Source: a virus
Virus record (IMG/VR): IMGVR_UViG_3300031963_000065
Span: 1-64,000 of that record
Length of the DNA stretch: 64,000 bases
Strand: one strand, 5' to 3'
How positions within the stretch are numbered: the first letter of the stretch is position 1; each line of letters opens with the position of its first letter. Made by a program: the position numbers and the translations under genes. The notes under the pieces are model-generated. The model did not search any database. It saw only the letters and a list, made by a program, of their open reading frames with translations, and was not told where the DNA came from. Shown here piece after piece: positions 1-9,030 of the stretch.

Positions 1-311
1 GCACCAGTAGCACCTTGAGCACCAGCGGTTCCTTGTGCTCCTACTGAACCTTGTGCGCCAGTAGCACCTGTGGAACCTTGAGCACCAGTAGCACCTGTGG
101 AACCTTGAGTACCTTGAGCCCCTACAGCACCTTGAGCACCAGCGGTCCCTTGAGCACCTTGAGCACCAGTAGCACCTGTGGAACCTTGAGCACCTTGTGC
201 TCCAGGATCACCAAGTCTTACCCAAGCAGTTCCATTCCAACGCCAAGTAGCACCATTAGCGTTATACTCATCATTTAAAGTAGGACTAGCAGGAAAATTT
301 AATGCAGCCAT
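1..311 (-). CDS. Collagen-like tail fibre protein, N-terminal part (cut by window start)
   Basis: The reading frame starts at an ATG at 311 and runs off the left edge, so only about 103 N-terminal residues are seen. It opens with a short globular segment ([16 protein letters not shown]..., then a W-rich stretch with [11 protein letters not shown]) and passes into Gly-X-Y repeats of the GAQG/GATG type. The same head-then-collagen layout is found in the gene at 34563..35924 ([14 protein letters not shown]...[12 protein letters not shown]), so the two are paralogous fibres. Collagen-like triplets form trimeric rods in phage fibres. A late-promoter octamer lies 18 nt upstream. The C-terminal (tip) domain is outside the window, so receptor specificity cannot be judged. 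Confidence 0.8.
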   Translation of the reverse strand, partial: MAALNFPASPTLNDEYNANGATWRWNGTAWVRLGDPGAQGAQGSTGATGAQGAQGTAGAQGAVGAQGTQGSTGATGAQGSTGATGAQGSVGAQGTAGAQGATG

Positions 312-328
312 TATCTACGGTTTTTAGA

Positions 329-336
329 TATTTATT
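329..336 (-). promoter_or_regulatory. T4-type late promoter octamer (AATAAATA)
   Basis: The minus strand reads AATAAATA just upstream of the collagen-fibre start at 311. It matches the NATAAATA late-promoter element used by T4-like cyanophages. Inferred from motif and position only. Confidence 0.5.
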
Positions 337-435
337 CTTAGCATGTAATTAGAAATGCAACATTAAATCTGTAACTTTTTTGCCAACCAATCACTTTAGT
401 TAATATTAATTAAGATTTTTATCATCAACAATAAA

Positions 436-591
436 CTACCATTTCCCAACAGGACACGAAGAATTGCTAAGTCTTACCTTAATCGGCATAAAACACCCAC
501 ACTTCTTACACTGTCTAGTTGGTTTGAAGAAATGTTCGCACTGTAAGCAAAGTTTCATTCTATCAACAGCTAACTGAATTTTTTCATTCAT
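436..591 (-). CDS. Small Cys-rich (zinc-ribbon-like) protein, 51 aa
   Basis: The start is the ATG at 591, which overlaps the end of the upstream 184-aa gene by 8 nt (stop at 584), as expected for coupled translation. The product has CLQCEHFF (residues 15-22), then CKKCGCF (28-34) and a late Cys (46), so two CxxC pairs could hold one zinc ion. The pattern is typical of tiny zinc-ribbon proteins scattered through T4-like cyanophage structural regions. The function is unknown. About 120 nt between this gene and the collagen fibre hold a late promoter and no gene that I can see. Confidence 0.7.
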   Translation of the reverse strand: MNEKIQLAVDRMKLCLQCEHFFKPTRQCKKCGCFMPIKVRLSNSSCPVGKW

Positions 592-1138
592 TTTTCAATT
601 GCTCCTCTGCAAGTTCTACGATTAAATCATCATTTTCAAAAATTAAACTTTCTATTGCATCTTCAACAGTAATACTATTTGTTACGACATATTCCTCAAT
701 TTTCTTATCCAACTCTTCTTTCAATCTATAATCATCATTTTTCTTGATAAAGTAATCTGCCATTACATATGATATGATAATTTGGTCTTTGTGAAAATTT
801 GGTAGTGGTAAACCGCCATATAATTCAGTTGTAATTGGTGTTAAATCTACATCTGGAACATTATCACTAGTTGATGCTTGAGTTTGAATAGATTTTTCAA
901 AAATTGTATTTGGCAATACAGAATTTTCCTTTCTAGTAGATTGCCTTTCTAAATCTACAGAAACATTCGAATTAATCAAAGTTTGTGGGTCTGGTATAAA
1001 TTCTGGATCATAATAAGATACTGCGTCATCAACATCTTCTAGAGAAAAATTTTCTCCAATAGGCACGATTGCCCACGAATTATCTTCAAACTCAACCCTG
1101 ATTTGACCAGGAAGAACTTCTTTGATTATATACTTCAT
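584..1138 (-). CDS. Conserved-looking hypothetical protein, 184 aa
   Basis: A soluble acidic protein with no clear family. The N-terminal ~50 residues (MKYIIKEVLPGQIRVEFEDN) look like a small beta domain. A low-complexity linker follows, then a helical, highly charged C-terminal half (about 110-184) rich in Glu and Lys. It lies between the glycine-rich adhesin candidate and the 51-aa Cys-rich gene and has its own late-promoter octamer at 1161..1168. Position among fibre genes suggests a structural or fibre-assembly role, but this is inference from context alone. Confidence 0.6.
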   Translation of the reverse strand: MKYIIKEVLPGQIRVEFEDNSWAIVPIGENFSLEDVDDAVSYYDPEFIPDPQTLINSNVSVDLERQSTRKENSVLPNTIFEKSIQTQASTSDNVPDVDLTPITTELYGGLPLPNFHKDQIIISYVMADYFIKKNDDYRLKEELDKKIEEYVVTNSITVEDAIESLIFENDDLIVELAEEQLKNE

Positions 1139-1160
1139 TATGTATCAATAAATTTACAAG

Positions 1161-1168
1161 TATTTATC
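1161..1168 (-). promoter_or_regulatory. T4-type late promoter octamer (GATAAATA)
   Basis: The minus strand reads GATAAATA 22 nt upstream of the ATG at 1138, overlapping the 3' end of the 286-aa gene. It matches NATAAATA. Motif-based call. Confidence 0.5.
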
Positions 1169-2024
1169 CTATTCTACCATTTCTTGTGCCATTTGCAACC
1201 CAAGTAACATTTCCATTGTTAACGATATAAAATCCTGCTAAACCACCAGCAGTTCCTGCGGCACCAGACCCATTGTTGCCGTTTGCACCGGTGTTACCAG
1301 TATTACCACTGTTTCCGTAAGAACCACCAGTTCCACCTGTTCCACCAGCACCAGCATTTGTGCCACCTGCACTTCCAGAAGAACCAGATGCAGCAGCACC
1401 ATCATAACCTTCACCTCTTCCACCATTACCACCAGAACCACCTGAGGTATAGTAAGTATTTGTATAGCAATATTTACATACTTTTTCCCATAATGTATAG
1501 TTTCTACCATCACCACAAGCTCTTATTCTTCTACATTCATCTTGACAGTTACAAGGGTGTGGTGGATTTAATTGATAACAAGGCATACTGTTTCCGCTAC
1601 AAACAGTATTTGCCCAATATGATTCTCCAGATGATTGATAATATCCTCCACCACCAGTGCCACCAACTCCTCCTCCTCCACCACCAGAGGAAATAGTGCC
1701 ACGATTATCAATGAAAATATTAGAGGCACCAGCATTAATAGCATTTCCACCAGTTCCACTATTTGCGGCACCACCAGCACCAAGAATAGAACCCTCATTT
1801 ACCAAAAGTATTCTTCCACCAAATCCTGACGGAATGTTTAAAGCATAATTTCCTGTGCTCGTGGCTCCAATAGTAACTCCACTAGCAATGACAACTCTTT
1901 TATTAATACCTGCTGAATACTTACTTGATCCAAAAAGAGTTTGTAAATTTAAATTCTCTTGATTGGTTGTAATGTGATGAATTAATTCTGAAGATAGTAA
2001 ATGAGGAACAGATGCAATAGTCAT
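1164..2024 (-). CDS. Glycine-rich tail-fibre tip/adhesin candidate, 286 aa
   Basis: Residues 1-75 form a compact N-terminal domain (VPHLLSSELIHHITT..., IPSGFGGRILLVNEGSI). From about 80 the chain is dominated by Gly-rich runs (GGGGGGVGGTGGGGYY; GTGGTGGSYGNSGNTGNTG). These are interrupted around residues 140-190 by a Cys-rich insert with about nine cysteines, including PCNCQDECRRIRACG and CKYCY. Long glycine runs joined by loops resemble the polyglycine-helix sandwich of gp38-type adhesins at the tip of T-even long tail fibres. That relationship is inferred from composition, not from a sequence match. It sits directly after the 621-aa collagen fibre (gap 3 nt), the place expected for a tip or fibre-assembly protein. 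Confidence 0.6.
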   Translation of the reverse strand: MTIASVPHLLSSELIHHITTNQENLNLQTLFGSSKYSAGINKRVVIASGVTIGATSTGNYALNIPSGFGGRILLVNEGSILGAGGAANSGTGGNAINAGASNIFIDNRGTISSGGGGGGVGGTGGGGYYQSSGESYWANTVCSGNSMPCYQLNPPHPCNCQDECRRIRACGDGRNYTLWEKVCKYCYTNTYYTSGGSGGNGGRGEGYDGAAASGSSGSAGGTNAGAGGTGGTGGSYGNSGNTGNTGANGNNGSGAAGTAGGLAGFYIVNNGNVTWVANGTRNGRIG

Positions 2025-2027
2025 AAA

Positions 2028-3893
2028 TTACAACAATCCGCTACCAGAAATTACAAATTCGTTACTTGCTATACATAAAACCGTTGCCAAACCTCTTTGC
2101 TGTAAAGTTCTATTGCCAGTATCAGAAGTTCCAGGAAGTCTTAATGTTGTAGAAGTACCCTGTGTGATTGTTTGTGAAGAAGCGGAGTTATTGTAAATTA
2201 ATACGGTATTTCCTGCAGTAAAAGTATCAGAAGGAACAGTAACTCCTCCTGCAGTTATACTTATAATAGTTCCAGCGTCTCCTGCAACTAAAACATATGA
2301 TGAAGATTTTGTGGTTACAGTTAGAGGTCTTGTTCCATCGGATCCTTGAGCACCTGCCGTACCTTGAGCACCTTGAGCACCAGTAGCACCCTGACGACCT
2401 TGAGCACCCTGTGCTCCTACTGAACCTTGAGCACCTATAGTACCTTGAGCACCTATAGTACCTTGAGATCCTGCGGTTCCTTGAGCACCTTGAGCACCAG
2501 TAGTACCTTGAGATCCTGATGCACCTGCGGTTCCTTGAGCACCTTGAGCACCAGTAGCACCTTGAGCACCTATAGTACCTTGAGATCCTGATGTACCTGC
2601 CGTACCTTGAGCACCTTGAGCACCTGCGGTTCCTTGAGCACCTTGAGCACCTGTAGATCCTTGTGCTCCTACTGAACCTTGAGCACCAGTAGCACCTTGA
2701 GCACCTTGAGCACCAACAGCACCCTGAACACCTTGATAACCTTGTGCACCTTGAGCACCTACAGTACCTTGAGATCCTGATGTACCTGCCGTACCTTGAG
2801 CACCTGTAGATCCTTGTGCTCCTACTGAACCTTGAGCACCAGTAGCACCTTGAGCACCAACAGCACCCTGACGACCTTGAGCACCTTGAGCACCTTGAGC
2901 ACCTATAGTACCTTGAGATCCTGATGTACCTGCCGTACCTTGAGCACCTTGAGCACCTGTAGATCCTTGTGCTCCTACTGAACCTTGAGCACCAGTAGCA
3001 CCTTGAGCACCTGTAGATCCTTGTGCTCCTACTGCACCTTGAGCACCTTGATAACCTTGTGCTCCTTGTGGTCCAGCAGTACCTTGAGCACCTGTAGATC
3101 CTTGTGGTCCTTCAATAGCATTGCTTGCCGTAACCCATTGAGATGTGTCTGCATCTTCATAGTAAACGTAAAGGTTACCAGACTCACTATTCCACCAAAG
3201 ATCGCCTGGTTGTGGTGATGATGGAGATGATGTTGATATTTGTACTAGTGTATCAGAACTATTTGCAGATACCCATTGAGAACTAGAACCATCATTATAA
3301 TATACTTTTAAATCTCCAGTATCACTTTCCCACCATAAGTCTCCAATATTTGGAGAACTTGGAGCAGTATCGCTAATAGTTACAGTCTCACTACCACCAG
3401 ATGTTTCAACCCACTGTTCACTATTTCCATCCTGATAGTAAAGATATAGTTCACCTACATCACTATCCCACCAAAGATCTCCCTGACTTACTCCACTTGG
3501 TGGTTCTGCACTAACAGTAACTCTGGGAGATATTGTAATTGTAGAAATAGATCCACTTGCAATGGCAGTTACACCAGTTCCTACAAAGTTTAGTTTTGAT
3601 ATACTATTGGCAGTTCCAACAAGAAATCCTTCGTCAAAGATACTTATTCCACCAGGTTGTAAACCAGGCTGTTCCTGCCAGTATCTATCATAAGTTGTAC
3701 CGTTATTAACGGTAATCAACTGATAATACTTATCAGCAAGTGGTATTAATTTTTCTCCAACATAACCTAAGTTGGGTTCGACCTCACCTGGATGAACATA
3801 TAAATGACGGTCTGAAGATAACGCTTCAGTTCCTGCTATCTTTACTCTACCACTTATATATCGCTGTGTCGGCTTTCTTGTATTATCTGCCAT
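2028..3893 (-). CDS. Collagen-like tail fibre protein, 621 aa
   Basis: Domain order: an N-terminal globular region (1-130), then three tandem copies of a ~45-residue unit containing GDLWWDSDVGELYLYY...SQWV (about 130-260). A long Gly-X-Y collagen-like rod follows (GAQG, GSTGAQG, GTIGAQG; about 265-520), ending in a ~95-residue C-terminal beta domain (VTTKSSSYVLVAGDAGTII...). The three WW-containing repeats look like carbohydrate-contact or structural modules. The layout fits a trimeric tail fibre. The 5' neighbour is a 219-aa virion protein and the 3' neighbour is the Gly-rich adhesin candidate. The Gly-X-Y stretch is nucleotide-repetitive, so length variation by recombination is likely. Confidence 0.8.
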   Translation of the reverse strand: MADNTRKPTQRYISGRVKIAGTEALSSDRHLYVHPGEVEPNLGYVGEKLIPLADKYYQLITVNNGTTYDRYWQEQPGLQPGGISIFDEGFLVGTANSISKLNFVGTGVTAIASGSISTITISPRVTVSAEPPSGVSQGDLWWDSDVGELYLYYQDGNSEQWVETSGGSETVTISDTAPSSPNIGDLWWESDTGDLKVYYNDGSSSQWVSANSSDTLVQISTSSPSSPQPGDLWWNSESGNLYVYYEDADTSQWVTASNAIEGPQGSTGAQGTAGPQGAQGYQGAQGAVGAQGSTGAQGATGAQGSVGAQGSTGAQGAQGTAGTSGSQGTIGAQGAQGAQGRQGAVGAQGATGAQGSVGAQGSTGAQGTAGTSGSQGTVGAQGAQGYQGVQGAVGAQGAQGATGAQGSVGAQGSTGAQGAQGTAGAQGAQGTAGTSGSQGTIGAQGATGAQGAQGTAGASGSQGTTGAQGAQGTAGSQGTIGAQGTIGAQGSVGAQGAQGRQGATGAQGAQGTAGAQGSDGTRPLTVTTKSSSYVLVAGDAGTIISITAGGVTVPSDTFTAGNTVLIYNNSASSQTITQGTSTTLRLPGTSDTGNRTLQQRGLATVLCIASNEFVISGSGLL

Positions 3894-3899
3894 TTCTTA

Positions 3900-4559
3900 T
3901 TAAGTGGTGCTATTTTCTAGGAAACTACCAATAAATTCCATTTGTAGTGGACCAACAAGACCGCCGCTTACATATGTATGGATAATTCCATTGGCGCTTC
4001 CTACAGTTGTTGTGAATGTTTTCGAACCTCCAACATCACTAGTTATGTTGTCTACAACATAAGACTTTTGTGGACTTGGGAAAATAGTTGTGGTAATACC
4101 AGAACCTGATGGGCAGGTCATAGCAATACCAGACATAGTGATATCAGAACCAACAGTAAAGTTATGTGCTGTTAAAGTTGTAATAGTTGAAACACCAGTT
4201 GGTTCATCATAAGTTACATTTGTAATCGTTACAATACCAGTCTGTGTTCCAGTGATATAAAGTCTATCTAGAACTGTAGCAGTTTTTTCTAAAACCAAAC
4301 GACCATCAATAAGAATAGCAGCATCGTTTGGTGGAACTTCAATATTTTTTATAATTCTAATATCTCTTGTATTACCTGTACTTCTACTTTCTCTTCTGTG
4401 TATCAGAGTTGTAGTCGGATAGGTTCCAACTCCCACATTAGATACTTGTGCATAGAGTAAAATAGCAGAAGTGCCTGTAGGGACCTCGTATATTTTCTGT
4501 TCTCCTGGAGCCACAGGAACAGCGACTGTAAGAAACTTATTGACTGGTGCGATTGCCAT
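3900..4559 (-). CDS. Virion structural protein, 219 aa
   Basis: The N-terminus (APVNKFLTVAVPVAPGEQKIYEVPTGTSAILLYAQVSNVG) is of the same style as the 109-aa protein at 47694..48023: a short beta protein beginning with a hydrophobic strand and a 'VP.GTSAI' segment. Residues 100-170 contain a repeated V/T-rich segment (TITNVTYDEPTGVSTITTLTA). It lies 9 nt after the 1304-aa fibre gene and 6 nt before the collagen fibre, so it is probably a fibre or baseplate attachment component. The exact function is unknown. Confidence 0.65.
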   Translation of the reverse strand: MAIAPVNKFLTVAVPVAPGEQKIYEVPTGTSAILLYAQVSNVGVGTYPTTTLIHRRESRSTGNTRDIRIIKNIEVPPNDAAILIDGRLVLEKTATVLDRLYITGTQTGIVTITNVTYDEPTGVSTITTLTAHNFTVGSDITMSGIAMTCPSGSGITTTIFPSPQKSYVVDNITSDVGGSKTFTTTVGSANGIIHTYVSGGLVGPLQMEFIGSFLENSTT

Positions 4560-4568
4560 CTTATCTTA

Positions 4569-7500
4569 TTATCCTCCCAAAGCAAGTATCAGTGGTGTTA
4601 AGTTTGCTTGTATCGCTCTGTTAAAGTCTCTTCCAGAAATAGTAGAGGTAGTTTGGTCAATAGTTAGTCCTTGTCCAATTCTAAAGTTTCCTTTTTGATC
4701 TGTGCTGGTGAATGGAATTTGACCGCCATTAATAGCAACTATTTCATTTTCAGGAATAGGCACACCACCCTGGAAGGGGTTTGCTCTATTTATGTCTGTA
4801 CCAGCACCGATATATTCAAAGGAGTGAGAACTGGTGATGATTCTACTTAGTCTTCTCAGTGAAACACTCACACCAACACCAACAGAATAAGGAACAAATT
4901 CATTGAAAGTAACAGTTGTAACACCAGTATTTGTTGGTTCTGTTGCAGTGTTTATAGTGTAAAGTATTGGATCCGTAATCGCTTCGGCAGTTGCTCCACC
5001 AGAACCAGAAATGGTGATAACAATATCCTGTTGATTAGATCCACTACCTGCGGGAAGGAAGTTTCTACCACTAGCAATAATATCAATAGAACTAATAGTT
5101 CCGGCAGCACTCACATTAGCAGATAGTTCGGCAAGAATTCCTTCAGGACCAAATGGTGCAGATACAGTTACATTAGGAGGAGCTGATGCACTATATCCAG
5201 AACCTCCATTGGTAACATTAATTGTTCTAATAGTTCTAAGTGGTTCCATAACAATACCACTCTTTCCTCCAGTATTAACATAATCGTCAAGGTTTATCTT
5301 GAAGAAAGCACCCTGACCATCAAATGGTTTTCTTATATTCGATAGATCATCTCTCATATCGAAGAAGGTATAAGTATCTTGTTCCGCAGCAACTGTTGTC
5401 CCAGTAGTAATTCCAGTAAACTCATCACCACTGGTTCCATCAGCATACAAACCATAATCACCAAATGAGGAGTTAGAGTTTGTTAGGTCACATTGTCCAC
5501 CACTACCAGCAAAGATACCAATCTTAGAGTTGATAGTAAAAATAGAAACTAACTGAGCATATGCTTTGTTAGTGATAGAAACGCCAATACCATTTTGGTT
5601 ATATTGAGTAAATGAGTCACAAACCATACACTTGAGGTCTTGCCCAAGATTATTAGTTCCGGTAAAGGCAGCAGCAACATGGTCTCCGTCTATCTTCATA
5701 CCAATACTGTTACTCATAAAGTTCGTACAGTTACGAACATATGGAGATCTCCATCTTCCACTTGGACCTTCATTGCAAGGACCAGGATCCAAGAAACCAG
5801 ATCTAGCACTACCAATACCAGCTGGTGGTGGGAAAGCAACAGCAGCACCAGTAATAGACAATGGTGCAGAATCATCATAAGGATCTTTACTGTAAGCAAA
5901 ACTCAAACTATCAATCAAACATCCTCTTCTAACATAAAAGACATCATCATTGTTTTGTGGGTAAATAGTAACCAGTCTTAAGTCTTGACCAATAACCGAA
6001 ACATCAGTTCTTAAACCAATAGGATTGTTCTCAGCATAAACACCAGAGCGAACCATAATAGTATCGCCAGGTTGTGCTGCTTCAGCGGCGGAACCGATAG
6101 TTAGTTTTGCTGAACCTTCTGTTCTACCATCATTATCATCGTTACCATACTTAGAAACCCAGATAATGTTTCTAGAGTCAGCACCTGCAGGAGCCCAAAC
6201 AATCTTACCATTTGGTGCTGTTGTGGTAAAACCAATAGTGGTGAATGCAGATGCACCAAGTTGAATAATATTAGTAACAATACCTGCACAAACAGTAATA
6301 GCAGAAACAACATTAGAACAACCGCCTGGATCAGTGTTGAAACCAACAGCAGGGTCGTCTTGTAATGTTAGATCACGAATGAGAGAAACACTATTGCCTA
6401 CACCCTGATAAGATCTTGGTGCTGGTAAGTTATTGATAACATATCTTGCTACTTGAGCAGCAGTCGTGATAGCAACAATAGTTGCTTCCTTGATACTGTA
6501 ACCGTTTATATCAGTTCCAGTGATGTGCTGTAGAGTTGCTCCATTATAATAAGACTGACCAGCACCAACACAACGGGAGTTACCACCTCTTGTGATATCA
6601 TAGGTAATAGCTTTCAGAATATCCTTAATATCATCCTTACAGGAAGTGTAGTCTGCCGAAGATAGGGCAAATGCTGGACTCTTATAGTCTGTACTTGTTA
6701 AGAAACCAATAGATTCATTAGCAATGTAGTCTAAGTTTAGTCGTATTAGGTTTGCGGCATCATAGAATCTTCCACCAATAATGTTTCCTGTCGTATCAAC
6801 TCCAACAGTTGTTAGGACATTTCTTGGAACCTGATACTTTTCAGTTCTAAATCCAACATTATCATTTAGATCATATAATGCCTGCTGGAAGCGAACATCT
6901 TTTTGGAAGTCAACTGCTCTTGTTGGAGTTGTGCTGTTGAAACCAATATCACCAGATGCATTAGTAGCAATAACTGTAGCAGCAGATCCAACCTGTAAAG
7001 ATCCATCAATACCCAAAGCATTGGTTGATGGGTTATATGTAATACCACTATCAACTCTTACAGTCTCACTTGTTTGACTAGTTGAGTTTTCAACAAATGG
7101 AATGAAGAAGTCTTGGTTTGTGAGAGTCTCAGTAGTTTGAATGAATGTAGAAATGCCTGCTCTAGCGGCATTTGTTGCGAAACCTGCTACTGTAGCAAAT
7201 CCAGACTGGATAGCAAAGGTAGCAATACCTGATACTGTAGAGAAACCAGACTGAATAGCAAAAGTCGATATACCAGATACAGTAGCAAATCCTGCCTGAA
7301 TAGCAAACGTTGAGATTCCTGCTACTGTTGCGAAACCTGCTTGAATAGCAAAAGTCGATATACCAGATACGGTAGCAAATCCTGCTTGAATAGCAAAAGT
7401 AGAGATGCCTGATACTGTAGAGAAGCCAGACTGAATAGCGTATGTAGCAATGCCTGATACTGTAGAGAAACCAGACTGGATAGCAAACGTTGAGATTCCT

Positions 7501-8483
7501 GCTACTGTAGAGAAACCTGCCCTATCTGCATATGTAGCAATACCAGAGTTATTTGCGTATATTGCTGTTGTTGCTGTACCTACAATAAGATTATTATGTA
7601 CTCTCAGTGGAGCATCTATTCTAACCAACTGAGTAAATGTTGATACCCCAGATACTCTCAGTTCATCCCTGAACCAAGCAATTCCGTTAACATCAAGCTG
7701 TGTTTGTGGGGAAATTACATTAACACCAACATTAACTGTTGTGTGAATACCAGCACCATTTCTTATCCAATGGTCTATGATATTAACATCAAGGACATTG
7801 GAGTCTGAAGTATTTACTGTAGCATTAACAACGTCTCCACCACTACCATTACCAATGAAGTTAATAGTTGTAAATGAACCAACACCGACGTTTATACCTT
7901 CATTTCGTGCGAAGAATCCATCAGTCTTAGCATTTGGTGGTGCAGAAATCCAACGAATACCATTAGCATCGCGGGATAGGAAGTATCCATTATCACCAGG
8001 AAAGTTAGCAGAGTCAAAGATATTCCTAACAATACGAATAGAGTTACCAATATCAAGTAGTTGTTCAGGTAACGTGCTTCCAATACCAATATTACCAGCG
8101 CGGGATCCAGTAGCAAAACCAACTAAGTAATTAGTTCCGCCATCACTAGTAAGTTCAAAACGTTGTCTGACTGTAGCAATTCCAACATCAATATTATCTA
8201 CATCTAGTGTTCCTAGAATGTTAACATCGGTTTGGAAAGTAGCAGTGTTTCCAAAAGAAACTACGCTATTAAATTGAGATGCTCCTATGAAAGTAGAGAG
8301 ACCTGCTACATATAGGTCATTTATATTTGCTTGGTTATTAACAGTAAGATTATCAAGAGTTAAATCATCTCCAAGACCTTCAAAGTCATAATAAAGTTTT
8401 CCGTAAATGTATACGTCTTTGAAGAACTTAGCGTCTTCATTAAAATATGACTCTTGTCCTTGTACCCAGATGTTTTCTGCCAT
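4569..8483 (-). CDS. Large tail fibre/baseplate-associated structural protein, 1304 aa
   Basis: The N-terminus (MAENIWVQGQESYFNEDAKFFKDVYIYGKLYYD) resembles start regions of cyanophage fibre proteins that hang off the baseplate. Residues about 320-430 are a run of near-identical units (GISTFAIQAGFATVS and variants). Around residues 730-860 there is a pectate-lyase-like beta-helix signature (WVSKYGNDDNDGRTEGSAKLTIGSA... followed by PGDTIMVRSGVYAE), as in phage tailspikes. The C-terminus (GQIPFTSTDQKGNFRIGQGLTID) is a compact domain. It is inferred to be a virion protein and possible host-glycan-binding spike. Enzyme activity cannot be assigned because no catalytic residues are recognisable. 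Confidence 0.75.
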   Translation of the reverse strand: MAENIWVQGQESYFNEDAKFFKDVYIYGKLYYDFEGLGDDLTLDNLTVNNQANINDLYVAGLSTFIGASQFNSVVSFGNTATFQTDVNILGTLDVDNIDVGIATVRQRFELTSDGGTNYLVGFATGSRAGNIGIGSTLPEQLLDIGNSIRIVRNIFDSANFPGDNGYFLSRDANGIRWISAPPNAKTDGFFARNEGINVGVGSFTTINFIGNGSGGDVVNATVNTSDSNVLDVNIIDHWIRNGAGIHTTVNVGVNVISPQTQLDVNGIAWFRDELRVSGVSTFTQLVRIDAPLRVHNNLIVGTATTAIYANNSGIATYADRAGFSTVAGISTFAIQSGFSTVSGIATYAIQSGFSTVSGISTFAIQAGFATVSGISTFAIQAGFATVAGISTFAIQAGFATVSGISTFAIQSGFSTVSGIATFAIQSGFATVAGFATNAARAGISTFIQTTETLTNQDFFIPFVENSTSQTSETVRVDSGITYNPSTNALGIDGSLQVGSAATVIATNASGDIGFNSTTPTRAVDFQKDVRFQQALYDLNDNVGFRTEKYQVPRNVLTTVGVDTTGNIIGGRFYDAANLIRLNLDYIANESIGFLTSTDYKSPAFALSSADYTSCKDDIKDILKAITYDITRGGNSRCVGAGQSYYNGATLQHITGTDINGYSIKEATIVAITTAAQVARYVINNLPAPRSYQGVGNSVSLIRDLTLQDDPAVGFNTDPGGCSNVVSAITVCAGIVTNIIQLGASAFTTIGFTTTAPNGKIVWAPAGADSRNIIWVSKYGNDDNDGRTEGSAKLTIGSAAEAAQPGDTIMVRSGVYAENNPIGLRTDVSVIGQDLRLVTIYPQNNDDVFYVRRGCLIDSLSFAYSKDPYDDSAPLSITGAAVAFPPPAGIGSARSGFLDPGPCNEGPSGRWRSPYVRNCTNFMSNSIGMKIDGDHVAAAFTGTNNLGQDLKCMVCDSFTQYNQNGIGVSITNKAYAQLVSIFTINSKIGIFAGSGGQCDLTNSNSSFGDYGLYADGTSGDEFTGITTGTTVAAEQDTYTFFDMRDDLSNIRKPFDGQGAFFKINLDDYVNTGGKSGIVMEPLRTIRTINVTNGGSGYSASAPPNVTVSAPFGPEGILAELSANVSAAGTISSIDIIASGRNFLPAGSGSNQQDIVITISGSGGATAEAITDPILYTINTATEPTNTGVTTVTFNEFVPYSVGVGVSVSLRRLSRIITSSHSFEYIGAGTDINRANPFQGGVPIPENEIVAINGGQIPFTSTDQKGNFRIGQGLTIDQTTSTISGRDFNRAIQANLTPLILALGG
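7170..7530 (-). repeat. Tandem ~39-nt repeats inside the 1304-aa fibre gene
   Basis: About nine consecutive copies of a 13-residue unit of the form (A/S)GISTFAIQ(A/S)GF(A/S)TV are encoded here. Nucleotide identity between copies is high, with A/G and third-position changes. This is the kind of array that expands or contracts by slippage. Confidence 0.8.
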
Positions 8484-8484
8484 C

Positions 8485-9030
8485 TTATCCTATGAATAAT
8501 CCAAGTGCTTTTAGTATTACTCCACCACCAACAAAGGAGTTGGCGAAGACTTTAAATAAAAACTGTTTCTGTGGTGGAACCATACTTCCTGTTAGTGCAT
8601 CAGATTCAATACTGTTCCCTTGAAACCTCATGTTAGCGGCATCAACAATAAAATCATTACCAGCCACATATTCGAGATCACCATTAGACTCAACTACTAC
8701 ATTATTACCCGATATGCGAATATTTCCAGTTCTATCTGCTGTTATTGATACATTACCACGTCTAGCGTGAATTAGAATGTTCTCACTTTTGTCGCCAGAA
8801 CGCTCTCCAGCAACCATTTCAATGGATTCGTCGGAGTTTAGAATAAATTTTCCAGCATCCGTAATGTCGATAGAAGTTTTTAAATTCTTATCGGATACTG
8901 TATATAAAAAATAATTGGAAGCTCCCAAATATCCAAAGGAAGGATTACATATTTCTTCCCTTACTTTTGGGTTATAAGAGATACACTCTCTCAAATACCA
9001 GTTTTGTTTATCTTCTGGGCGCTTTGCCAT
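8485..9030 (-). CDS. Baseplate spike-associated protein, 181 aa
   Basis: The middle of the protein (about 60-130) is a series of short beta strands of the pattern IEMVAGERSGDKSENILIHA, VSITADRTGNIRISG, NNVVVESNGDLEYVAG. This resembles the triple-stranded beta-helix strands of gp5 C-terminal spikes. The C-terminal 30 residues are hydrophobic (FLFKVFANSFVGGGVILKAL). It directly follows gp5 (start codon adjacent to the gp5 stop at 9031), so it may supply the spike needle that is a gp5 domain in T4. This is inference from strand pattern and context. Confidence 0.6.
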   Translation of the reverse strand: MAKRPEDKQNWYLRECISYNPKVREEICNPSFGYLGASNYFLYTVSDKNLKTSIDITDAGKFILNSDESIEMVAGERSGDKSENILIHARRGNVSITADRTGNIRISGNNVVVESNGDLEYVAGNDFIVDAANMRFQGNSIESDALTGSMVPPQKQFLFKVFANSFVGGGVILKALGLFIG

